DNA of 10,983 nt from an uncultured Azospirillum sp. GTDB lineage: Bacteria; Pseudomonadota; Alphaproteobacteria; Azospirillales; Azospirillaceae. Of this stretch, positions 5,482 to 10,983 are shown in pieces. The notes below the pieces were generated by a model, which made no database searches, was not told where the DNA came from, and saw only the letters and a list, made by a program, of their open reading frames with translations. The DNA lies in assembly GCA_937960755.1 (NCBI GenBank), contig CALGOL010000188.1:1-10983 (forward strand), written 5' to 3'. The first letter of the stretch is position 1, and every line of letters begins with the position of its first letter. The position numbers were made by a program, and so were the translations under genes.

Positions 5482-6644
5482 GCCAGTAACGGCAACCCGC
5501 CGAAGGCGCCCCCCAGATACTGGGTTTCCAGATTGCCATCACGTCGCACGCCAGCCATATTTTTAAGCGCAGTTATCCGAGTGAAGTGATCCGCGTCTTT
5601 TTCGACGATATGTACCTCATCCTTGCTGAGATGGCGCAGTAGCGCTGGATTATGGCAAGTCATCACCAATTGGGCGTTATGTTTATTTTCAGACGAGGTG
5701 AAGCGCCTGACAATTTCCGCAACCACAGAGGGATGCAGGTCGCCGTCAAGCTCATCAATGAACGCAATAGAGCCAGAATCTAGCACTAGATTAATGTATG
5801 GTAAAATGGTAAATAAATTTACAGTTCCTTCAGATTCAAAAATGCGATTTACGCCATCTGGAACAGAATCATGTATAAATTTTGCATCAATATTTCCATC
5901 CCGTTCAATAATTTTTATTTCATTTATATCAATATCAAATTTATTCATTTCATTTTTTATTTCATCATGGGTATTTGGGTTTTCTTTTATTAGGCGACAT
6001 ATCGGGATGTAAGACCTTTTTTTCTTTCCCTCATATCCAACGTTTGAGAAAAAATCCCTAATTACCGCAGATATGACGATCGACGGCAAGTGCTGGTACG
6101 AGGCCAGTGTTGAAATAACGCTAGCATAACTTGGAATAGTGATGTTCTTTTTTAGGGTTATATTAACGCAGTAATCAGGGCCATACTTTACGTTATTACC
6201 AGTTCTTTCAAATAACATTTTTCGTCTTTTCCCAAATCGGCACATGGATTCATAAATAACTTCATTTCTTGTTATCTCTGCTCTGTAGATAAATCTCTCT
6301 ACACGGCCAACCTCTTTCGTGTACACGTCAAATTCGATCTCAAATTTACTTGTTGCCCCGGAAAAACTAACCGTCTTGCAAGGAACGAATGGAAATCTGC
6401 CGTCAGGTTGCCAGCGAAAAGAATCCGTCATGAGTTCCATAACGAAGGCCGCCGCCCGCAGCACGTTGGTTTTGCCCGACGCGTTGGGACCATAGAGAAC
6501 CGCGACTTTGGCGAAGCGCTCGTCTTTGGACGGGTCGGGCCTCGCATACCTGTCGTCCTGTGGCGCGTTTTTCGCGACGGAAAGATCAAGCTCAACCATC
6601 GGGCCGATGGAAAAGAAGTTTTCGACGCGGAGTTTTCTCAGCAT
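5478..6644 (-). CDS. AAA/ABC-type ATPase (RloA / AbiLi / OLD-like), candidate defence sensor
   Basis: The 388-residue protein has Walker A GPNASGKT (52-59), an ABC-signature-like SEGTVNL (271-277), Walker B SIAFIDELD (292-300) and an H-loop histidine in TCHNPALL (H331). It ends in YLGGAFGGLP, like the tail of RloA-type proteins. The N-terminal MLRKLRVENFFSIG is the usual SMC/RecF-like strand. This is the AAA_15/AAA_21 class found paired with TOPRIM or RloB proteins in OLD-like, PARIS-like and AbiL-like systems. The ATG at 6644 is chosen because the open frame upstream to 6872 is non-coding in style and AAAGG lies about 10 bases before it. The core is very AT-rich (13 G/C of 60 at 5881-5940, 16 of 60 at 5941-6000) with AAA/ATA/AAT-rich codons, unlike its neighbours and a sign of transfer. 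Domain call strong; system type inferred. Confidence 0.87.
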   Translation of the reverse strand: MLRKLRVENFFSIGPMVELDLSVAKNAPQDDRYARPDPSKDERFAKVAVLYGPNASGKTNVLRAAAFVMELMTDSFRWQPDGRFPFVPCKTVSFSGATSKFEIEFDVYTKEVGRVERFIYRAEITRNEVIYESMCRFGKRRKMLFERTGNNVKYGPDYCVNITLKKNITIPSYASVISTLASYQHLPSIVISAVIRDFFSNVGYEGKKKRSYIPICRLIKENPNTHDEIKNEMNKFDIDINEIKIIERDGNIDAKFIHDSVPDGVNRIFESEGTVNLFTILPYINLVLDSGSIAFIDELDGDLHPSVVAEIVRRFTSSENKHNAQLVMTCHNPALLRHLSKDEVHIVEKDADHFTRITALKNMAGVRRDGNLETQYLGGAFGGLPLLA

Positions 6645-6653
6645 ATCTCGCAC

Positions 6654-6675
6654 CTTTAACGAATTTTCGTTAAAG
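6654..6675. repeat. Near-perfect palindrome, candidate operator of the ATPase/RloB pair
   Basis: Ten-base arms CTTTAACGAA and TTCGTTAAAG are exactly complementary with a two-base centre TT. The site lies 10 to 31 bases upstream of the ATPase ATG and overlaps the predicted -10 hexamer and transcription start. A repressor bound here would block transcription; the transcript could also fold over its start region. The partner protein is unknown and no regulator gene is adjacent. Confidence 0.55.
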
Positions 6676-6700
6676 TATGGGTTTAAATAGAGAAAAGCAA
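6672..6700 (-). promoter_or_regulatory. Predicted promoter of the ATPase/RloB pair
   Basis: On the minus strand TTGCTT (complement of 6695-6700), 17 bp and TACTTT (complement of 6672-6677) form a weak sigma-70-like promoter about 30 bases upstream of the ATG at 6644. The surrounding AT-rich DNA favours a promoter. TATTTA further upstream is an alternative -10. The hexamer matches are modest. Confidence 0.35.
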
Positions 6701-6865
6701 GCCCTTGAGCGCGGTTTGCCGTAACCGTTCGGATGATTGCCGCCGTCCTACCCCTCGCGCCCGCTCCTGTAACGCTAATCCGCCATCCCTTCCCCCCTCG
6801 CGCCTGCGAACACTTGGCTCTACTGGTATGACAACTTCGCAAGCTAGGCCAAAATGTTGTAAATT

Positions 6866-6879
6866 TTCGCAAATGCGAA
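6866..6879. promoter_or_regulatory. TTCGCA-AA-TGCGAA inverted repeat upstream of sdhC
   Basis: Six-base arms are separated by two bases. Further copies of the hexamer lie at 6836-6841 (TTCGCA) and 6805-6810 (TGCGAA), so the three positions are about 30 bp apart, near three helical turns. The repeat sits about 10 bp upstream of the candidate -35 at 6889, a typical place for an activator or repressor of the sdh operon. I cannot name the regulator. Confidence 0.4.
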
Positions 6880-6888
6880 GTCGCGGCG

Positions 6889-6917
6889 TTGACTCGGAAG
6901 CCTGAGAGGCGTAATTC
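6889..6917 (+). promoter_or_regulatory. Candidate promoter of the sdhCDAB operon
   Basis: TTGACT (6889-6894) matches the -35 consensus at five of six positions. It is followed after 17 bp by TAATTC (6912-6917), a poor -10. Transcription would start near 6924, leaving a leader of about 115 bases before sdhC. The -35 is the best on the plus strand in this gap; the -10 is uncertain. Confidence 0.4.
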
Positions 6918-7037
6918 AGTCCGCCAATTCCAAAAGCGCAGTCAAAGGCGCTGGCGAAGCGACGTGTTCAGCCGACCCCGGGGAACCCCTCTCCTCCCCA
7001 AACGCCTCGGGCGCGGCAGCCGAAAGAGGACGACCCC

Positions 7038-7427
7038 ATGGCAAACGGCAACAGTCGGCCGCTCTCCCCCCATCTTCAAATTTACCGTTGGCAGTGGACG
7101 ATGGCCCTGTCGATCCTCCACCGCGCCAGCGGCGTCGCCCTGTCGGTCGGCACGTTGCTGCTGACGGCGTGGCTGGTCGCGGCGGCGGTCGGGCCGGAAG
7201 CCTTCGCCAAGGTTCAGGGCTTCATCGGTTCGCCGCTGGGGCTGTTGATGCTGTTCGGCTGGACCTTCGCCCTGTTCTATCACCTGTCGGCGGGCATCCG
7301 CCATCTGGTGTGGGACGCCGGCTATGGTTTCGACCTGCCCAGCGCTGAAAAGGGCGCCTACATCGTCATCGGCGCGTCGCTGATCTTGACCGTGGCGACC
7401 TGGGTCGTCGGTCTGTCCGTGTGGTGA
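7038..7427 (+). CDS. sdhC: Succinate dehydrogenase cytochrome b556 subunit SdhC
   Basis: SdhC is one of two membrane anchors of complex II and helps bind heme b and ubiquinone. The 129-residue protein begins with the conserved RPLSPHLQIYRW segment. It carries the quinone-site motif SILHRASG (S25 and R29) and YHLSAGIRHLVWD, in which H82 corresponds to the heme ligand of E. coli SdhC and H89 is also conserved. Three membrane helices are expected at about 28-50, 63-88 and 106-127. AGAGGA precedes the ATG. It is the first gene of the operon, 18 bp before sdhD. Confidence 0.97.
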   Translation: MANGNSRPLSPHLQIYRWQWTMALSILHRASGVALSVGTLLLTAWLVAAAVGPEAFAKVQGFIGSPLGLLMLFGWTFALFYHLSAGIRHLVWDAGYGFDLPSAEKGAYIVIGASLILTVATWVVGLSVW

Positions 7428-7445
7428 TGGAGGCTTTGTAAAAAC

Positions 7446-7841
7446 ATGTCTAATTCCCCCGCAAAGCTCCGCGCCCCGCTCAAGCTGGCCCGCGGTCTCG
7501 GCTCCGCCAAGTTCGGCGCCGAACATTGGTGGTCGATGCGCATCACTTCGGTGGCGCTGGTCATCCTGACCATCTGGTTCGTCGGCGGCGTCATCGGCCA
7601 TCTCGGCGCCGATCACGCCCAGTTCGTCGCTTGGCTGAAGTCGCCGATCTGCGCCGCCATGATGGCGCTGACCGCCGCCGTCACCTTCCACCACGCCGAA
7701 CACGGCTTGCAGGTGGTGATCGAAGATTACGTTCACTGCGAAGCGCTGAAGATCGCCGCTTTGCTGGCCAACAAGCTGGTCAATTACGGCTTGGCCGCCG
7801 CGTGCGTCATCTCCGTCGTTAAAGTTTCGCTGGGAGCCTGA
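7446..7841 (+). CDS. sdhD: Succinate dehydrogenase membrane anchor subunit SdhD
   Basis: SdhD is the second hydrophobic anchor of complex II and pairs with SdhC around heme b. The 131-residue protein has the family's HWWSMRITSVAL segment at about 27-38 and HHAEHGLQVVIEDYVH at 82-97, with heme-side histidines and the quinone-site D94 and Y95. Three membrane helices are expected at about 32-53, 66-90 and 103-127. GGAGG lies 12 bases before the ATG. It lies between sdhC and sdhA with a 5-bp gap to sdhA, and length is normal for alphaproteobacteria. Confidence 0.96.
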   Translation: MSNSPAKLRAPLKLARGLGSAKFGAEHWWSMRITSVALVILTIWFVGGVIGHLGADHAQFVAWLKSPICAAMMALTAAVTFHHAEHGLQVVIEDYVHCEALKIAALLANKLVNYGLAAACVISVVKVSLGA

Positions 7842-7846
7842 AGGCC

Positions 7847-9634
7847 ATGGCCGCTTACAAGATTATCGATCACACCTACGACGTCGTGGTCGTCGGGGCC
7901 GGCGGGGCCGGCTTGCGCGCCACCTTCGGCATGGTGGAAAAGGGCCTGAAGACGGCCTGCATCACCAAAGTGTTCCCCACCCGTTCGCACACCGTGGCGG
8001 CGCAGGGCGGCGTTTCGGCGGCGCTGGGCAACATGTCGGAAGACGACTGGCGCTACCACATGTACGACACCATCAAGGGGTCGGACTGGCTGGGCGACCA
8101 GGACGCCATCGAATACATGGTCCGTGAGGCCATCCCGGCGATTCTGGAGCTTGAACATTACGGCATGCCGTTCTCGCGCACGCCCGAAGGCAAGATCTAT
8201 CAGCGCGCTTTCGGCGGCATGACCGCCGAATACGGCAAGAAGCAGGCGTACCGCACGTGCGCCGCGGCCGACCGCACCGGCCACGCCATGCTGCACACCC
8301 TGTACCAGCAGTCGCTGAAGTACGACGCCGAATTCTTCGTCGAATACTTCGCTCTCGACCTCATCATGGACGCGGACGGCGTTTGTCGCGGCGTCATGGC
8401 GTGGAACCTCGACGACGGCACCATCCACCGCTTCCGCGCCCAGCTCGTCGTGCTGGCGACCGGCGGTTACGGCCGCGCCTACTTCTCCGCCACCTCGGCC
8501 CACACCTGCACCGGCGACGGCGGCGGCATGGTGATGCGCGCCGGCCTGCCGTTGCAGGACATCGAGTTCGTGCAGTTCCACCCCACCGGCATCTACGGCT
8601 CCGGCTGTCTGATTACCGAAGGGGCGCGCGGCGAAGGCGGCTACATCACCAATTCCAAGGGCGAACGCTTCATGGAGCGCTACGCCCCGTCGGCCAAGGA
8701 TCTGGCGTCGCGCGACGTCGTGTCCCGCTCGATGACCATTGAAATCCGCGAAGGCCGCGGCGTCGGCGAACACGGCGACCACATCCATCTGCACCTTGAA
8801 CATCTGCCGGCGGAAACCCTGCATGCTCGCCTGCCGGGCATCTCGGAAACCGCCAAGATCTTCGCCGGCGTCGATGTGACCAAGGAGCCGATTCCGGTTC
8901 TGCCCACCGTGCACTACAATATGGGCGGCATCCCGACCAACGTGAACTGCGAAGTGGTGCGTCCGGTGGACGGCAACCCCGACGCGGTGGTTCCGGGCCT
9001 GATGGCGATCGGCGAAGCCGCTTGCGTGTCGGTGCACGGCGCCAACCGTCTCGGCTCCAACTCGCTGCTTGACCTGGTGGTCTTCGGTCGCGCCGCCGCC
9101 ATCCGCGCCGCGCAGATCGTCGAAAAGGGCAAGGCGCAGAAGGAACTGCCGGCCGACAGCGCCGATTACGCCCTGTCGCGTCTCGACAAGGCGCGCAACG
9201 CCAACGGCTCGACCAAGGTCGCGGCGCTGCGGCTGGAAATGCAGCGCACCATGCAGAACAACTGCGCGGTGTTCCGCACCGGCGAAGTGCTGGAGGAAGG
9301 CTGCCAGAAGATCGACGCCACCTTCGCCAAGCGCGGCGACATCGCCGTTTCCGACCGCTCGCTGGTGTGGAACAGCGATCTGGTGGAAGCGCTGGAGCTG
9401 GACAACCTGATGTATCAGGCGGTCGGCACCCTGCATGCGGCGCGTAACCGCCAGGAAAGCCGCGGCGCTCACGCCCGCGAGGACTTCCCGGACCGCAACG
9501 ACGACGAGTGGATGAAGCACACGGTCATCTGGGTGAACGAAGACGGCTCCACCAAGATCGACTATCGCCCGGTCCACATGTACACCCTGACCGACGAAGT
9601 CCAGGTGTTCCCGCCCAAGGCCCGCGTGTACTAA
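7847..9634 (+). CDS. sdhA: Succinate dehydrogenase flavoprotein subunit SdhA
   Basis: SdhA oxidises succinate to fumarate in the TCA cycle and passes electrons to SdhB. The 595-residue length is typical. The N-terminal dinucleotide-binding motif VVVGAGGAGLRA is followed by RSHTVAAQGG, where H48 is the expected site of covalent FAD attachment. The substrate and capping regions are present (HPTGIYGSGCLITEGARGEGG; PTVHYNMGGIPTN), and HGANRLGSNSLLDLVVFGR is conserved near the second FAD-binding part. The C-terminus YRPVHMYTLTDEVQVFPPKARVY is typical of alphaproteobacteria and mitochondria. All key motifs are intact. It is separated from sdhB by a VapD-like gene instead of lying directly next to it. 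Confidence 0.98.
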   Translation: MAAYKIIDHTYDVVVVGAGGAGLRATFGMVEKGLKTACITKVFPTRSHTVAAQGGVSAALGNMSEDDWRYHMYDTIKGSDWLGDQDAIEYMVREAIPAILELEHYGMPFSRTPEGKIYQRAFGGMTAEYGKKQAYRTCAAADRTGHAMLHTLYQQSLKYDAEFFVEYFALDLIMDADGVCRGVMAWNLDDGTIHRFRAQLVVLATGGYGRAYFSATSAHTCTGDGGGMVMRAGLPLQDIEFVQFHPTGIYGSGCLITEGARGEGGYITNSKGERFMERYAPSAKDLASRDVVSRSMTIEIREGRGVGEHGDHIHLHLEHLPAETLHARLPGISETAKIFAGVDVTKEPIPVLPTVHYNMGGIPTNVNCEVVRPVDGNPDAVVPGLMAIGEAACVSVHGANRLGSNSLLDLVVFGRAAAIRAAQIVEKGKAQKELPADSADYALSRLDKARNANGSTKVAALRLEMQRTMQNNCAVFRTGEVLEEGCQKIDATFAKRGDIAVSDRSLVWNSDLVEALELDNLMYQAVGTLHAARNRQESRGAHAREDFPDRNDDEWMKHTVIWVNEDGSTKIDYRPVHMYTLTDEVQVFPPKARVY

Positions 9635-9657
9635 GCGTTCGGAAGGTCTCACCGCCC

Positions 9658-10059
9658 ATGCGCTCCCCGATGTATACTGGCGTATCTGCTGGACAGCCGG
9701 GGGCGCGCGGGATGGCCGGGATCGGACACAACAGCCAAGTCAGAGTAAAGCCCGCAATGTATGCGATCGCTTTCGACCTCGACACCACGGTGCTTCAGGA
9801 GGTTTACAAAAACCAATCCTGGAACAACGCCTATTCGGATATCCGAAAGGCGTTGGAGCCCCATGGTTTTGAGCGTCAGCAAGGCAGCGTGTATTTTGGC
9901 GACGACACGGTGGACGCGGTCAAATGCGTCCTTGCGGTGATGGAGCTTTCTTCGACTTTCGAGTGGTTCGAGCCCAGCGTTAAAGACATCCGCATGCTGC
10001 GTATTGAAGACAACAACGATTTGATGCCGGCGGTCGTGCGCGCGGCAGCCAAACGCTAA
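9658..10059 (+). CDS. vapD: VapD-family protein (Cas2-like fold ribonuclease, candidate toxin) embedded in the sdh operon
   Basis: The last 100 residues, starting at MYAIAFDLDTTVL, match the VapD family: N-terminal strand with D7, NAYSDIRKALEPHGF, QGSVYFGDDTVDAV, FEWFEPSVKDIRMLRIEDNN. VapD proteins of Haemophilus and Helicobacter are small Cas2-like endoribonucleases; in Haemophilus VapD is the toxin of VapXD. Two starts are possible. The ATG at 9658 follows GGAAGG by 11 bases and gives 133 residues with a 33-residue extension holding MAGIGHNSQ. The ATG at 9757 gives the usual core of about 100 residues but has only a weak ribosome site. I list the longer form with doubt. The gene lies 23 bp after sdhA and 33 bp before sdhB on the same strand. 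No vapX-like antitoxin gene is visible nearby. Family call strong; toxin activity inferred. Confidence 0.88.
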   Translation: MRSPMYTGVSAGQPGARGMAGIGHNSQVRVKPAMYAIAFDLDTTVLQEVYKNQSWNNAYSDIRKALEPHGFERQQGSVYFGDDTVDAVKCVLAVMELSSTFEWFEPSVKDIRMLRIEDNNDLMPAVVRAAAKR

Positions 10060-10092
10060 ACGGCTCATCAGCGCCGTAGTCGAGAGGAACCC

Positions 10093-10872
10093 ATGGCTGA
10101 ATTCTCTCTTCCCGCCAATTCCGTGGTCGGCGTCGGCAAGACCATCGACGCCGCCAAGGGCGCCAAGCGGTCCAAGGCGTTCAAGATCTATCGCTGGAAC
10201 GGCGACGACGGTCAGAACCCGCGGGTGGACACCTATATCGTCGACCTCGACAAGTTCGGGCCGATGATCCTGGACGCCATCATCTACATCAAGAACGAGC
10301 TGGACTCGACGCTGACCTTCCGCCGGTCCTGCCGCGAAGGCATCTGCGGCTCCTGCGCGATGAACATCGACGGCACCAACACCCTGGCCTGCCTGAAGGC
10401 CATCGACGAGGTGCAGGGCGAGGTTAAGATCTATCCGCTGCCGCACATGCCGGTGATTAAGGATCTGGTGCCGGACGTCAACCACGTCTACGCCCAGTTG
10501 GCCTCAATCAAGCCGTGGCTGCAAACCCAGAGCCCGACCCCGCCGGACCGCGAGCGCCTGCAATCGCCGGAAGACCGCGCCAAGCTGGACGGGCTGTATG
10601 AATGCATCTTGTGCTTCTGCTGCTCGACCTCTTGCCCGTCTTACTGGTGGAACGGCGACCGTTACCTCGGCCCGGCGGTTTTGCTCCAGGCTTACCGCTG
10701 GATCATCGACAGCCGTGACGAAATGACCGGCGAGCGCCTCGACAATCTTGAGGACCCGTTCCGTCTGTATCGTTGCCACACCATCATGAACTGCACCAAG
10801 ACCTGCCCGAAGGGTCTGAACCCGGCGAAGGCCATCGCCGAGATCAAGAAGCTGATGGTGGCCCGCCGCTAA
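10093..10872 (+). CDS. sdhB: Succinate dehydrogenase iron-sulfur subunit SdhB
   Basis: SdhB carries electrons from SdhA to quinone through three iron-sulfur clusters. The 259-residue protein has the [2Fe-2S] ligands C80, C85, C88 and C100 (CREGICGSC, then LACL). CILCFCCSTSCP at 171-182 and CHTIMNCTKTCPKGLNP at 228-244 supply the [4Fe-4S] and [3Fe-4S] ligands. The quinone-site tryptophan region SYWWN follows the first of these. GAGAGGAA precedes the ATG. Length and motifs are normal. It is the last gene of the operon and is followed by a strong terminator. Confidence 0.98.
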   Translation: MAEFSLPANSVVGVGKTIDAAKGAKRSKAFKIYRWNGDDGQNPRVDTYIVDLDKFGPMILDAIIYIKNELDSTLTFRRSCREGICGSCAMNIDGTNTLACLKAIDEVQGEVKIYPLPHMPVIKDLVPDVNHVYAQLASIKPWLQTQSPTPPDRERLQSPEDRAKLDGLYECILCFCCSTSCPSYWWNGDRYLGPAVLLQAYRWIIDSRDEMTGERLDNLEDPFRLYRCHTIMNCTKTCPKGLNPAKAIAEIKKLMVARR

Positions 10873-10895
10873 TCACGGCAGGCGCGCTGATAAGG

Positions 10896-10922
10896 AAAAA
10901 GGGGGCTTCGGCCCCCTTTTTT
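10896..10922 (+). terminator. Rho-independent terminator of the sdh operon
   Basis: An 11-bp stem (AAAAAGGGGGC paired with GCCCCCTTTTT) closes on a UUCG tetraloop at 10907-10910 and runs into a T tract, 23 bases after the sdhB stop. The A-tract on the left arm means it may also act on transcripts from the other direction. Confidence 0.92.
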
Positions 10923-10949
10923 CATGGCGATTCCCCGCGGTTTATCAGG

Positions 10950-10974
10950 AAAAAAGAAAAACCCCAACGAGGGG
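10950..10974 (-). terminator. Possible minus-strand terminator for a convergent gene to the right
   Basis: Read on the minus strand, CCCC, a five-base loop TCGTT and GGGG are followed by a T-rich run (TTTTTCTTTTTT). The four-pair stem is short. It would serve a gene entering from beyond the right edge, which is not visible. Confidence 0.4.
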
Positions 10975-10983
10975 GCGCCGGGG

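Larger units (their letters stand above)
6645..7037. other. Divergent intergenic control region between the defence pair and sdhC
   Basis: This 393-bp stretch contains no convincing gene. On its left edge it holds a promoter-like site and a palindrome for the ATPase gene. In the middle (6805-6879) are several TTCGCA/TGCGAA hexamers. Further right is a TTGACT-containing promoter candidate for sdhC at 6889-6917, then a leader of roughly 115 bases with small GC-rich inverted repeats (for example AGCGC and GCGCT at about 6936-6953). The sdhC Shine-Dalgarno AGAGGA closes it. The open frame that runs from the ATPase gene into this region looks non-coding. Confidence 0.7.

Noticed and set aside
7784..9652. 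A 622-residue minus-strand open frame opposite sdhA
   Set aside because: It mirrors strong codon bias in sdhA; the His/Val/Ala/Gly-rich product has no domain pattern, and no ribosome site or promoter was evident.
9658..9690. Internal promoter before the VapD-like gene based on TATACT at 9673-9678
   Set aside because: No acceptable -35 hexamer lies 16-18 bp upstream, so it was not listed as a feature.
9658..10059. The Cas2-like fold of the VapD protein as a sign of a CRISPR locus
   Set aside because: No repeat array and no other cas gene is present; the sequence matches VapD rather than Cas2.

Overview
The window is GC-rich (by eye well above 60% outside one AT-rich patch) and reads as a chromosomal segment of an alphaproteobacterium, most likely of the Rhodospirillales/Magnetospirillum type. 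The reasons are the compact sdhCDAB operon with alpha-type SdhC and SdhD, the CX14CX2C form of QueE, a possible CtrA box and the overall protein style. The genus is a guess.

Layout. Positions 1-4853 are all minus strand and form a queuosine cluster, read right to left: queF, queG, queE, a two-gene accessory insert (a Panacea/SocA-type antitoxin-like gene and an unknown 116-residue gene), queC, queD, then a gene that runs off the left edge. QueD, QueE and QueC make preQ0 from the GTP-cyclohydrolase product, QueF reduces it to preQ1, and QueG performs the last step on tRNA. tgt, queA and folE are not in the window. Positions 4909-6644, also minus strand, hold an overlapping TOPRIM-like RloB protein and AAA/ABC-type ATPase pair resembling RloA/RloB or AbiL-type phage-defence modules. 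The ATPase gene has a strongly AT-rich core. Positions 6645-7037 are a divergent control region. Positions 7038-10872 on the plus strand are the succinate dehydrogenase operon sdhC-sdhD-sdhA-(vapD-like)-sdhB, closed by a strong UUCG-loop terminator.

The unusual point is the distribution of accessory genes. Two housekeeping operons each carry an embedded toxin-antitoxin-like element (a Panacea pair between queE and queC; a VapD-family gene between sdhA and sdhB), and a probable defence pair lies between the operons. The Panacea-type gene with its uncharacterised overlapping partner is the best candidate for an undescribed system: a PanAT/SocAB-like pair that would be carried, and perhaps partly expressed, with tRNA-modification genes. 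A perfect TTAA-N7-TTAAC (CtrA-type) box lies just upstream of it.

All calls come from reading the sequence and translations by eye. No database search, structure prediction or alignment was run.
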